Shown here one piece after another: positions 1 to 12,100 of a stretch of 64,000 bases of DNA (within the stretch, counting starts at the first letter, position 1; each line of letters begins with the position of its first letter). The position numbers and the translations under genes are program-made. The stretch spans positions 620,001 through 684,000 of the forward strand of contig NW_026731992.1 of the NCBI RefSeq assembly GCF_028476545.1, written 5' to 3'. This DNA is from Physella acuta. Taxonomy: Eukaryota > Mollusca > Gastropoda > Physidae. Under the pieces are notes generated by a model that did no database searches, was not told where the DNA came from, and saw only the letters and a list, made by a program, of their open reading frames with translations.

Positions 1-2110
1 TAGACCAAACTCACCAGCACAATCATGTCTAGACCAAACTCACCAGCTAGGTAAGAAGAAATCACGGCAATCATGTCTAGATCAAACTCACCAGCACAAT
101 CATGTCTAGACCAAACTCACCAGCACAATCATGTCTAGACCAAACTCACCAGCACAATCATGTCTAGACCAAACTCACCAGCACAATCATGTCTAGACCA
201 AACTCACCAGCACAATCATGTCTAGACCAAACTCACCAGCACAATCATGTCTAGACCAAACTCACCAGCTAGGTAAGAAGAAATCACGGCAATCATGTCT
301 AGATCAAACTCACCAGCACAATCATGTCTAGACCAAACTCACCAGCACAATCATGTCTAGACCAAACTCACCAGCACAATCATGTCTAGACCAAACTCAC
401 CAGCACAATCATGTCTAGACCAAACTCACCAGCACAATCATGTCTAGACCAAACTCACCAGCTAGGTAAGAAGAAATCACGGCAATCATGTCTAGATCAA
501 ACTCACCAGCACAATCATGTCTAGACCAAACTCACCAGCACAATCATGTCTAGACCAAACTCACCAGCACAATCATGTCTAGACCAAACTCACCAGCACA
601 ATCATGTCTAGACCAAACTCACCAGCACAATCATGTCTAGACCAAACTCACCAGCACAATCATGTCTAGACCAAACTCACCAGCACAATCATGTCTAGAC
701 CAAACTCACCAGCACAATCATGTCTAGACCAAACTCACCAGCACAATCATGTCTAGACCAAACTCACCAGCACAATCATGTCTAGACCAAACTCACCAGC
801 ACAATCATGTCTAGACCAAACTCACCAGCACAATCATGTCTAGACCAAACTCACCAGCACAATAATGTCTAGACCAAACTCACCAGCACAATCATGTCTA
901 GACCAAACTCACCAGCACAATCATGTCTAGACCAAACTCACCAGCACAATCATGTCTAGACCAAACTCACCAGCACAATCATGTCTAGACCAAACTCACC
1001 AGCACAATCATGTCTAGACCAAACTCACCAGCACAATCATGTCTAGACCAAACTCACCAGCACAATCATGTCTAGACCAAACTCACCAGCACAATCATGT
1101 CTAGGTCAAACTCACCAGCACAATCATGTCTAGACCAAACTCACCAGCACAATCATGTCTAGACCAAACTCACCAGCACAATCATGTCTAGACCAAACTC
1201 ACCATCACAATCATGTCTAGACCAAACTCACCAGTCAGTACAATCATGCCTAGACCAAACTCACCAGTACAATCATGTCTAGACCAAACTCACCAGTACA
1301 ATCATGTCTAGACCAAACTCACCAGCACAATCATGTCTAGACCAAACTCACCAGCACAATCATGTCTAGACCAAACTCACCAGCACAATCATGTCTAGAC
1401 CAAACTCACCAGCACAATCATGTCTAGACCAAACTCACCAGCACAATCATGTCTAGACCAAACTCACCAGCACAATCATGTCTAGACCAAACTCACCAGC
1501 ACAATCATGTCTAGACCAAACTCACCAGCACAATCATGTCTAGACCAAACTCACCAGTCAGTACAATCATGCCTAGACCAAACTCACCAGTACAATCATG
1601 TCTAGACCAAACTCAACAGCACAATCATGTCTAGACCAAACTCACCAGTACAATCATGTCTAGACCAAACTCACCAGCACAGTTATGTCTAGACCAAACT
1701 CACCAGCACAATCATGTCTAGACCAAACTCACCAGCACAATCATGTCTAGACCAAACTCACCAGCACAATCATGTCTCGACCAAACTCACCAGCACAATC
1801 ATGTCTCGACCAAACTCACCAGCACAATCATGTCTATACCAAACTCACCAGCACAATCATGTCTAGACCAAACTCACCAGCACAATCATGTCTAGACCAA
1901 ACTCACCAGCACAATCATGTCTAGACCAAACTCACCAGCACAATCATGTCTAGACCAAACTCACCAGCACAATCATGTCTAGACCAAACTCACCAGCACA
2001 ATCATGTCTAGACCAAACTCACCAGCACAATCATGTCTAGACCAAACTCACCAGCACAATCATGTCTAGACCAAACTCACCAGCACAATCATGTCTAGAC
2101 CAAACTCACC
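1..2110. repeat. 29-bp minisatellite carrying the 5' splice site of gene A
   Basis: About 70 near-identical 29-bp units run from the left edge to the donor of the third gene A exon. On the minus (coding) strand each unit contains CTG|GTGAGTTTGGTC, identical to the real exon-intron border at 2110/2109. Three longer units, near 49-92, 268-311 and 462-505, also carry about 24 bases copied from the 3' end of that exon. The array therefore sits in the intron that follows the exon and repeats its donor many times. It continues beyond the window. Confidence 0.95.
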
Positions 2111-5100
2111 AGCTAGGTAAGAAGAAATCACGGCAGCCATCTTGAGGCGCCCCCTCCAATGTTTGCTGCAGGAGAGCCAGATGTGTGTAACCATAGAGAC
2201 GGCGGCTAAACATGAGCAGACCTCAGCGAGTACTGCGAGGGCGGCCGCAGCCTTCTGCCATTCGAGGGCTGAAACATGAGAGTTACACAAACAAATAAGT
2301 TGCTCTGAGAATAAATAAGTTTAGCGATCATCAAGGGCCAACATGTTAGATAAGGGCCAACATTTGTGAAAGGGCCAACATGTGTGAGATAAGAGCCATG
2401 TATGAGATAAGGGCCAACATGTGTGAGATAAGGGCCAACATGTGTGAAGTAAAGGTCAACATTTGTGAAAGGGCCAACATGAGTGCGATAAGGGCCAACT
2501 TGTGTGGGATAAGGGCCAACATGTGTGAGATAAGGGCCAACAAGAGTGATATAAGGGCCGACATGTGTGAGATAAGGGCCAACATGTGTGAGATAAGGGC
2601 CATGTGTGAGATAATGGCCAACATGTGTGAGATACGGGCCATGTGTGAGATAAGGGCCAACATGTGTGAGGTAAGGGCCAACATGTGTGAGATAAGGGCC
2701 AACAGTGAGGTACCAACATGTGTGAGATAAGGGCCAACATGTGTGAGATAAGGGCCAACATGTGTGAAATAAGGGCTAACATGTGTGAGATAAGGGCCAA
2801 CATGTGTGAGATAAGGGCTAACATGTGTGAGATAAGGGCCAACATGTGTGAGATAAGGGCCAACATGTGTGAGATAAGGGCCAACATGTGTGAGATAAGG
2901 GCCAACATGTGTGAGATAAGGGCCAACATGTGTGAGATATGGGCTAACATGTGTGAGATAAGGGCCATGTGTGAGATAAGGGCCAACATGTGTGAGATGA
3001 GGGCCAACATGTGTGAGATAAGGGCCATGTGTGAGATAAGGGCCAACATGTGTGAGATAAGGGCCAACATGTGTGAGATAAATGCCAACATGTGTGAGAT
3101 AAGGGCCAACATGTGTGAGATAAATGCCAACATGTGTGAGATAAGGGCCAACATGTGTGAGATAAATGCCAACATGTGTGAGATAAGGGCCAACATGTGT
3201 GAGATAAGGGCCAACATGTGTGAGATAAGGGCCAACATGTGTGAGATAAGGGCCAACATGTGTGAGATAAGGGCCAACATGTGTGAGATAAGGGCCATGT
3301 GTGAGATAAGGGCTAACATGTGTGAGATAAGGGCCAACATGTGTGAGATAAATGCCAACATGTGTGAGATAAGGGCCAACATGTGTGAGATAAATGCCAA
3401 CATGTGTGAGATAAGGGCCAACATGTGTGAGATAAATGCCAACATGTGTGAGATAAGGGCCAACATGTGTGAGATAAGGGCCAACATGTGTGAGATAAGG
3501 GCCAACATGTGTGAGATAAGGGCCAACATGTGTGAGATAAGGGCCAACATGTGTGAGATAAGGGCCAATATGTGTGAGATAAGGGCCAACATGTGTGAGA
3601 CAAGGGCCATTTGTGAGATAAGAGCCAACAGTGAGGTACCAACATGTGATGTACTCACGTTCTGACTTTGACTGACAGCCAGTCTGCTCTGTACAACCCT
3701 GGAACAAACCTGCAATGATGGTAATTAGACACGCGTTTTAGATGTAGTCATAGTAATTAGACACTCGTTTTAGATGTAGTCATGGTAATTAGACACTCGT
3801 TTTAGATGTAGTCATGGTAATTAGACACTCGTTTTAGATGTAGTCGTGGTAATTAGACACTCGTTTTAGATGTAGTCATGGTAATTAGACACTCGTTTTA
3901 GATGTAGTCATGGTAATTAGACACTCGTTTTAGATGTAGTCGTGGTAATTAGATACTCGTTTTAGATGTAGTCGTGGTAATTAGACACTCGTTTTAAATG
4001 TAGTCGTGGTAATTAGACACGCGTTTTAGATGTAGTCATGGTAATTAGACACTCGTTTTAGATGTAGTCGTGGTAATTAGATACTCGTTTTAATTGTAGT
4101 CGTGGCAATTAGACACTCGTTTTAGATGTAGTCGTGGTAATTAGACACTCCTTTTAGATGTAGTCGTGGTAATTAGACACTCGTTTTAGATGTAGTCATG
4201 GTAATTAGACACGCGTTTTAGATGTAGTCGTGGTAATTAGATACTCGTTTTAGATGTAGTCGTGGTAATTAGACACTCGTTTTAGATGTAGTCGTGGTAA
4301 TTAGACACTCGTTTTAGATGTAGTCGTGGTAATTAGACACTCGTTTTAGATGTAGTCGTGGTAATTAGATACTCGTTTTAGATGTAGTCGTGGAAATTAG
4401 ACACGCGTTTTAGATGTAGTCGTGGAAATTAGACACGCGTTTTAGATGTAGTCGTGGTAATTAGACACATTCGTTTCAGATGTAGTCGTGGTAATTAGAC
4501 ACTCGTTTTAGATGTAGTCGTGGTAATTAGACACTCGTTTTAGATGTAGTCGTGGTAATTAGACACTCGTTTTAGATGTAGTCGTGGTAATTAGACACTC
4601 GTTTGAGATGTAGTCATAGTAATTAGACACTCGTTTTAGATGTAGTCGTGGTAATTAGACACTCGTTTTAGATGTAGTTGTGGTAATTAGACACTCGTTT
4701 TCTAGCTGTAGTCGTGGTAATTAGCATGTCATCATCTAGCTTTGGGCAGTACGTAAGTCACGGCAGTGGCGTAGCGAGGTCGGGTTTCACCCGGTGCGAC
4801 ACTTAATGGTGTCACACCCCCCCCCCCCCCCCCAGAGACTCTTCCCGGGGACAAACTTTCAATTTTCGATTTGAACCCCCCCCCCCCTCTCCCCCTCAAA
4901 CTTTCGATTTGCACCCCCCCCCCCCCTCAAATTTTTCTCTATATATATTTTTTTGCCTTGGTGTCACCCCCCTAAATGGTGTCACCCGGTGCGGTCCGCA
5001 CCCCCCCCCCCTCTCTACGCCTCTGAGTCATGGTATTCAGCAATCAAGTGTTGGCTCCACGGCTAACATTACTCATACACTGTGCTCAGGCGGCACCCAC

Positions 5101-5295
5101 AAAAACAAAGTTACCTATGTAAATTTTATCGTTGTTGGGGAGTACCCCCGTCAACCAGTAGGGGCAGGCGACCCCCACAGTGTGGACCACGATGGCAACT
5201 AGCGTCAGGCAGAGGCTGGTCTTGCACATCCAGCTCACCTCGCCTTTTAGGTCACGTGCTTCTGTGGGCGGAGCCGGGGACACGGCGTTGCTCAT
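2110..5295 (-). CDS. Claudin/PMP22-like four-TM membrane protein (gene A), 3' part beyond left edge
   Basis: Three coding exons are read on the minus strand: 5295-5115 (ATG at 5295), 3709-3659 and 2268-2110. All have AG/GT borders and phases fit (phase 1 at each join). The 130 residues seen give a short cytoplasmic N-terminus, TM1 at about residues 25-47 ending in PYW, a first extracellular loop with GLFQGC and a second Cys six residues on, then LEWQ and TM2 at about 83-106. The order W, GLxxxC, C is the signature of the PMP22/claudin/EMP superfamily, so a junction or membrane-organising role is likely; the exact subfamily is not recognisable. An AG at about 5309, just upstream of the ATG, suggests a 5' UTR intron. 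TM3, TM4 and the C-tail should lie left of position 1. Introns 1 and 2, and the one starting at 2109, are largely minisatellite. Exon layout and protein order match gene B at 31-36.8 kb, except that gene A has an extra intron inside the GL motif. Confidence 0.72.
2330..3652. repeat. 21-bp minisatellite in intron 2 of gene A
   Basis: About 60 units of 21 bp (core ATAAGGGCCAACATG). It begins about 10 bases inside the intron after the donor at 3658 and runs to about 60 bases from the acceptor at 2269. Because 21 is divisible by three it stays open in several frames, which gives long artificial reading frames. Units with AAATGCC alternate with AAGGGCC in two blocks, at about 3024-3293 and 3294-3563, indicating a duplicated block of roughly 270 bp. 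Confidence 0.95.
3719..4724. repeat. 32-bp minisatellite in intron 1 of gene A
   Basis: About 31 units of 32 bp (core GGTAATTAGACACTCG), differing mostly at a few sites (CGCG or CTCG, GTCA or GTCG). Its right-to-left end on the coding strand lies within about 10 bases of the 3' splice site at 3710, so the tract just upstream of the acceptor is made of array sequence. Confidence 0.95.
4764..5025. mobile_element. hAT-type MITE with poly-C core
   Basis: The ends are CAGTGGCGTAGCGAGG and the inverted CTACGCCTCTG, flanked by 8-bp direct repeats AGTCACGG / AGTCATGG (4756-4763 and 5026-5033, one mismatch). Terminal CAG...CTG and 8-bp target duplications are hAT hallmarks. The inside holds several long C runs separated by TTTCGATTTG-like spacers and no coding sequence, so it is non-autonomous. 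It sits in intron 1 of gene A. Confidence 0.85.
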
Positions 5296-5309
5296 CGTGC
5301 GAGGGTTTC

Positions 5310-5790
5310 TGAATTTTAAAAATGTAAACATTTAAAAAATAAATAAATAAAAAATAAAACTAAACAATGAACAATATAAGTAAACAATAAAATAATAAAC
5401 AAAATAATAAAAATAAACAAATACAAAATAAAAATAAACAATAAACACAAACAAAACAAGTAAAAATCATTAAATAAGCAATAAACGTAAACAATAAAAA
5501 TTACAAAATTAAACAATAAACAATAAAAGTAAACCAAAAAATAAATCTAAAAAATAAGCAAAAAAAAAATAATAATAATTAAAAATTGAAAATGTAAATA
5601 AACAAAAAAAAAAAGAAAACTATTACATTTTTAAAAAATTAATAAAGAAAAAAAAATAAACACAATATAAACCATAAATAATCAAGCTAAACATTAACAA
5701 TAATTAAATAAAATAAGCAAAACAAATAATAAAATTAAACAAAACAAATAAACAATAAAACAAAAATAAATAAATCTGATATATATAAAG
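5310..5790. repeat. A-rich low-complexity DNA upstream of gene A
   Basis: A run of AAATAAACAA-type sequence with no gene. It lies directly upstream of the first coding exon of gene A and probably holds its 5' UTR intron. Reading frames here are compositional. Confidence 0.7.
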
Positions 5791-5984
5791 CTCAAACGGA
5801 TTCTGTGGCTCTTTATGTGGCCGGATCCTTGACATAGAGACATGTAAAAAAACTCGACTTGATCGCTATAGTGTAATACACCTAAAGCTTTTATTACCTA
5901 AATTAATAATTTTTAAAAAATAATATCAGTGTATTTAAAATAAATTTCATTTCCCAAACGTATAATTTTCATTAAAGTTATGTG

Positions 5985-6650
5985 GAATAAACAAAGTCAA
6001 AGAATATGTAACATCCTTCACAAAAATTAAAACGTGTACTAATTACTTCACTTTGTTCTTTTATTGCCAGTTACTTCCCTTGCCAATGACTTCTTTAGAT
6101 AGATCCAAAAAAAAATTACTTCCCTTTAAAAAAAACATCGGGGGGGGGGGGGGATACTTAGTGTTGAGAAAAAAAATTATATAATTAGCGTGGATTGATA
6201 AAGTGCAATGGTGTAGATAAAACACGGGCCTTAGGTTTGTGTTTGCGTTTGTGTATGCGTTGTGTTTGCGATTTTGTTTGCGTTAGGTTTTGCTTTTGAA
6301 ATTGAGTTGTTTTATTTTTGTTTGTGTTTACGTTTGTGTTTGTGTTTGCTTTTGTGTTTGCTTTTTTGTTTGCGGTTCTGTTTGAGATTATGTGTTTTTT
6401 TATTGCGTTTACGTTTTTGTTTGCGTTTCGCGATGTGTTTGCGTTTGTTTTTGTGTTTGTGTTTGCGTTAATTGTTGGGTTTGGGTTTGTGCTTTTGTTC
6501 GTGTTTGTGTTTATGTTTGTTTTTGTTTTTTGTGTTTTGTGTTTTTGTGTTTGTGTTTGCGTTTATGTATATGTTTGTTTTTGTGGTTGCGTTTATGTTT
6601 GGGTAAAAAGTAATATATTTCCAAAACCCGAGCAACCCCAGGTATAAGCT
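5985..6650 (-). mobile_element. Reverse copy of a (CAAAAC)-rich dispersed element
   Basis: The stretch TTAGCGTGGATTGATAAAG followed by a GTGTTTGCG-rich tract is the reverse complement of the elements at 17.2, 18.2 and 25.1 kb. It has a poly-G run at about 6139. The 6262-6647 reading frames, rich in F, V and C, come from the GTTTGTG tract and are not genes. Confidence 0.6.
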
Positions 6651-6689
6651 GCTTAATAAACACACAAGTCATGATCCTTTACAGACGGC

Positions 6690-7075
6690 TAGTAAATAAG
6701 AAAAATTAACAATAAAGATGAACAGTAACAATAAATATTAAAAATAAACAATAGGCAATCAACAAAAAATAAACAAAAAACAATAAAGAAAAAAATAAAC
6801 TATAAAAATAAACAATAAAAAATAAACGAAAATTTAAAAAAAATTAATAACAAAAACAAATAATAAAACTAAAGCAGTTAAAAATACAACAATTTTTAAA
6901 ATAACAAATATAAAAATGAAACAAAATACAATAAAAATACAAATAAACAATAAAAAAAAATATAATATACTAAAAGAAAACAATAAAAATAAAACTGTAA
7001 AAAAACAAACACTTTTAAAAAGCAGTAAATATTAAACAATAAGGTTAAAATAAGGATTAAAAAAACTAAACCGAT
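6690..7075. repeat. A-rich low-complexity DNA
   Basis: AAATAAACAATAAA-type sequence like that at 5.3-5.8 kb. No gene seen. Confidence 0.65.
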
Positions 7076-7082
7076 TAGTGAC

Positions 7083-7790
7083 ACCAACATAGCCCTCACA
7101 CCTAAGTGGTGAAACCAACATAGCTCACTAAGTGGTGACACCAACATAGCCCACTAAACTAAGTGGTGACACCAACATAGCCCACTAAACTAAGTGGTGA
7201 CACCAACATAGCCCACTAAACTAAGTGGTGACACCAACATAGCCCACTAAACTAAGTGGTGACACCAACATAGCCCACTAAACTAAGTGGTGACACCAAC
7301 ATAGCCCACTAAACTAAGTGGTGACACCAACATAGCCCACTAAACTAAGTGGTGACACCAACATAGCCCACTAAACTAAGTGGTGACACCAACATAGCCC
7401 ACTAAACTAAGTGGTGACACCAACATAGCCCACTAAACTAGGTGGTGACACCAACATAGCCCACTAAACTAAGTGGTGACACCAACATAGCCCACTAAAC
7501 TAAGTGGTGACACCAACATAGCCCACTAAACTAAGTGGTGACACCAACATAGCCCACTAAACTAAATGGTAAAACCAACATAGCCCACTAAACTAACTGG
7601 TGACACCAACATAGCCCACTAAACTAGGTGGTGACACCAACATAGCCCACTAAACTAAGTGGTGACACCAACATAGCCCACTAAACTAAGTGGTGACACC
7701 AACATAGCCCACTAAACTAAGTGGTGACACCAACATAGCCCACTAAACTAAATGGTAAAACCAACATAGCCCACTAAACTAACTGGTGAT
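7083..7790. repeat. 31-bp minisatellite
   Basis: About 23 units of 31 bp (core ACACCAACATAGCCCAC). A variant pair (AGGTGG, then AAATGGTAAAACC) recurs, showing block duplication. It is intergenic between gene A and the ankyrin gene. Confidence 0.95.
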
Positions 7791-7856
7791 GTCACATTAA
7801 CCCAGTCTTGTCATGTTAAATATTCTTGGAACTTACCTAGTTCTTGCTTTAGCTGA

Positions 7857-7985
7857 TAGCTGCTCTGTATCTAGCTGGTAGCTATATCTAGCTGGTAGCT
7901 ATATCTATCTGGTAGCTGTATTTAGCTGGTAGCTGTATCTAGCTGGTAGCTGTATCTAGCTGATAGCTATATCTAGCTGGTTTGG
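7857..7985. repeat. 17-bp tandem repeat
   Basis: Seven or so degenerate units of TAGCTGGTAGCTGTATC. Bases 7986-8307 that follow hold no gene or repeat that I can name. Confidence 0.85.
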
Positions 7986-8307
7986 AATGCGACAAAAAAT
8001 AACGGTTTAACGAACGTTTCTCGGATTTTCTGGTTACTATGGCAACCATCATTTGCCGTAGGTATCGTTGGCGCCCACTTAAGTTAAAGGTTGAAGACAT
8101 TACGCTCCGGTCACGTGATTAAACCAAAGAAAGAGAAGCATTCACGCTGGGCACCCCTCTATCCAATTTATTCAATGTTTCAATCACTTGCATCAGCCTA
8201 GAGAATAATCAATACTGAAAAACGTTTCTTCCTCAGTTTGTATACAATGAGTTGTCTAAAACTTAATACGTTTTGTTCCTCTCTTTTTAACGATAAACGA
8301 TACTTGC

Positions 8308-8578
8308 ATTAGAGGTCTACTACCAACATCATCATTAGAGGTCTACTACCAACATCATCATTAGAGTTCTACTACCAACATCATCATTAGAGTTCTTCTA
8401 CCAACATCATCATTAGAGGTCTTCTACCAACATCATCATTAGAGTTCTACTACCAACATCATCATTAGAGGTCTACTACCAACATCATCATTAGAGTTCT
8501 ACTACCAACATCATCATTAGAGGTCTACTACCAACATCATCATTAGAGGTCTACTACCAACATCAACATTAGAAATCT
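8308..8578. repeat. 26-bp minisatellite
   Basis: About ten units of 26 bp (core TCTACTACCAACATCATC). Intergenic. Confidence 0.93.
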
Positions 8579-8611
8579 GCCTCCGCTATAAGATAAACTA
8601 AAATAATCACG

Positions 8612-9006
8612 CATCATATCAAAACGTGATCCTAATCACGCATCATATCAAAACGTGATCCTAATCACGCATCATATCAAAACGTGATCATAATCACGCA
8701 TCATATCAAAACGTGATCCTAATCACGCAGTATATCAAAACGTGACCCTAATCACGCAGTATATCAAAACTTGATCCTAATCACGCAGTATATCAAAACG
8801 TGATCCTAATCACGCATCATATCAAAACGTGATCCTAATCAAGTAGTACATTAAAACGTGATCCTAATCACGCATCATATCAAAACGTGATCCTAATCAA
8901 GTAGTACATTAAAACGTGATCCTAATCACGCATCATATCAAAACGTGATCCTAATCACGCATCATATCAAAACGTGATCCTAATCACGTAGTATATTAAA
9001 ACGTGT
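8612..9006. repeat. 29-bp minisatellite downstream of the ankyrin gene
   Basis: About 13 units of 29 bp (core ATCAAAACGTGATCC). It starts just beyond the inferred poly(A) site of the ankyrin gene. Confidence 0.93.
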
Positions 9007-9045
9007 CCGATGACAGAAACAAAGCAAACAAGGCTGTTGTACAAC

Positions 9046-9051
9046 TTTATT
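9046..9051 (-). terminator. Poly(A) signal of the ankyrin gene
   Basis: AATAAA on the minus strand, about 140 bases after the ankyrin stop codon at 9190. The 3' UTR between holds a short degenerate GTGACGTCAGTTGG repeat (9083-9190). Confidence 0.6.
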
Positions 9052-9189
9052 GATGTCAGACTACGTTTCCATTTGAGTTGGTCGTGTGGTGACGTCAGTT
9101 GGTGGCGTCACTTGGTGACGTCAGTTGGTGACGTCAGTTGGTGGCGTCACTTGGTGACGTCACTTGATGGGGTCACTTGGTGGGGTCAT

Positions 9190-12100
9190 TTAATCTGAAA
9201 GGTTGTCACCGGTTGGTACAATTTCATCTTCGTCATAATCCACGATGACGTCATCGTCCAGATCATCATCTACTGTGTCGTCACTCTCGTCTGAACTTCG
9301 GGCTCCAAGCGTGGTGCCATGGACAAATAGGTCAGAATCACTGTACCAAAAAGATGAAAACAAATCACTGTACCAAAAAGATGAAAACAAATCACTGTAC
9401 CAAAAAGATGAAAACAAATCACTGTACCAAAAAGATGAAAACAAATCACTGTACCAAAAAGATGAAAACAAATCACTGTACCAAAAAGATGAAAGCAAAT
9501 CACTGTACCAAAAAGATGAAAACAAATCACTGTACCAAAAAGATGAAAACATGTTCGCAACAAATGTTCTGACATCATCAAAAATGTTCTCAACAAATGT
9601 TCACACATCAACAAATGGTTAAGCCATTCAGACGAATTATAAAATTTTGCCCCCACCCCCGTATAGGTTTGATGTTTGTTTCGTAATACTTGAATACTTG
9701 CTGCGGTTGTTACATCCTTACTGCTACCTCAGGCTTCACTCAAGTGACATCGCAAAGTACCAAACAAAAACAGTCTTAGCTTGTACCGTGGTCAGTAGAC
9801 CTAGAGTGGCCGAGGTGTACCGTGGTCAGTAGACCTAGAGTGGCCAAGGTGTACCGTGGTCAGTAGACCTAGAGTGGCCAAGGTGTACCGTGGTCAGTAG
9901 ACCTAGAGTGGCCAAGGTGTACCGTGGTCAGTAGACCTAGAGTGGCCAAGGTGTACCGTGGTCAGTAGACCTAGAGTGGCCAAGGTGTACCGTGGTCAGT
10001 AGACCTAGAGTGGCCAAGGTGTACCGTGGTCAGTTGACCTAGAGTGGCCAAGGTGTACCGTGGTCAGTAGACCTAGAGTGGCCAAGGTGTACCGTGGTCA
10101 GTAGACCTAGAGTGGCCAAGGTGTACCGTGGTCAGTTGACCTAGAGTGGCCAAGGTGTACCGTGGTCAGTAGACCTAGAGTGGCCAAGGTGTACCGTAGT
10201 CAGTAGACCTAGAGTGGCCAAGGTGTACCGTGGTCAGTAGACCTAGAGTGGCCAAGGTGTACTGTGGTCAGTAGACCTAGAGTGGCTTAAGTCGACCGTG
10301 GTCAGTAGACCTAGAGTGGCCAAGGTGTACCGTGGTCAGTAGACCTAGAGTGGCCAAGGTGTACCGTAGTCAGTAGACCTAGAGTGGCCGAGGTGTACTG
10401 TGGTCAGTAGACCTAGAGTGGCTTAAGTCGACCGTGGTCAGTAGACCTAGAGTGGCCAAGGTGTACCGTGGTCAGTAGACCTAGAGTGGCCAAGGTGTAC
10501 CGTAGTCAGTAGACCTAGAGTGGCCTAGGTAGTCTATTTTTTTTATCTCTACCATCACAGTGCTGCTCAACATTATACTCGAGAGACAGACTATATAAAG
10601 TTTTTCAACCTAGTCAGACAGGATAAGGCATGTTTAGATAGACCATGGTACAAACATGCACAAAGAACAGTGATTTATAACATGGGTTCAATGGAGCCTC
10701 ACGGGGTTCAGTGAGTCAGTCTTATGGGGGCGGATACTGTTAAAAGTATGTATTTTCTATATAAATTTCATTTCGTTCGGGGCGGGGCGGTGCAGAGCCC
10801 ACCCGAAGAGCTGCCCGTAAGAAACTCTGGTCCGGCGGAGGTTAAGACAAACGCCCAACACGATATACCATAAGACGTATTGCTATCGTGCTATCTCTAT
10901 CTAATCGTAGATGTCACGACACACATACGTCACGAATGGTGTCAACGCCACCTATACAGGCGCGCGTTGATCGGCCTGTGATGAACATACTTGTTTACTT
11001 CTATATCGTGGTCTAGTAGTCGGCTTGTGACTGCCGTGATGGTAGGTCGTGTGATTTTTTTCTTCATATTTTAATCTTTTCATACTGAATGTCGAGCAGA
11101 AAACAAAGCAGTGGGACGAATATGTACAGATGTGTTCACATGTAGAACGGTACTTGATGAGAAAGTTTGCTCACACAAGATACTTGTGCCGATGTTTGAC
11201 AGCATTATGAACCAAACTGGGATCTGACGTTCAACCCAAACTTACATCTCGTCTGCTGCCATGTCAAACGTCAGCCAGGTTTCCCGCCGTTCTGCCAGTT
11301 CTGTGCTGGCACTGACCGGGTTCCGTATTGCCAGAACTGTGTCGTCTGCTGATGACGTAGAACTCATCCTTCTGCTCTCCTGGCGGCTGTTGGAAAGTAA
11401 ATGTTTGGTCAAGTGCTGCTCAATGTTCACTGACCATTAAACCAAATAGAGGCTCAATGTTCACTGACCATTAAACCAAATAGAGGCTCAATATGCACTA
11501 AAGTGAGCTAATTGTCCTGACCTTTGAACTCGCATACCATCGGCTGCTGACCGCACGCGCCCGGCTGTCTGAGGTCGTCTTAAGGGTGTTGGGTCACTGT
11601 GACCCGCTGTTTGATCTGCTTCATCTGTCACGTGACAAGTGTCGATCTTTATATGTGGTACACACTTACCCCCCTTACCTTGCCACACACTTACCCCCCT
11701 TACCTTGCCACACACTTACCCCCCATACCTTGCCACACACTTACCTCCCTTACCTTGCCACACACTTACCTCCCTTACCTTGCCACACACTTACCTCCCT
11801 TACCTTACCACACACTTACCTCCCTTACCTTACCACACACTTACCTCCCATACCTTGCCACACACTTACCCCCCCTTACCTTGCCACACACTAGCCCACT
11901 TACCTTGCCACACATTTACCTCCCTTACCTTACCACACACTTACCTCCCTTACCTTACCACACACTTACCTCCCATACCTTGCCACACACTTACCCCCCT
12001 TACCTTGCCACACACTTACCTCCCATACTTTGCCACACACTTACCTCCCTTACCTTGCCACACACTTACCTCCCTTACCTTGCCACACACTTACCTCCCA

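Noticed and set aside
1-2110. Regularly repeated units considered as a CRISPR array
   Set aside because: Units are contiguous with no unique spacers, and the window is clearly eukaryotic with introns.
2346-3715. Long frames on both strands (MCEIRAN, THVGPYL repeats)
   Set aside because: By-product of the 21-bp array. Only the 51-bp exon at 3659-3709 at its edge is taken as coding.
6262-6647. Hydrophobic frames rich in F, V, C, L (also at 17.3-17.6, 18.4-18.7, 25.2-25.5 kb)
   Set aside because: Compositional frames in the GTTTGTG/CAAAAC tract of a dispersed element, present in every copy and in shifting frames.
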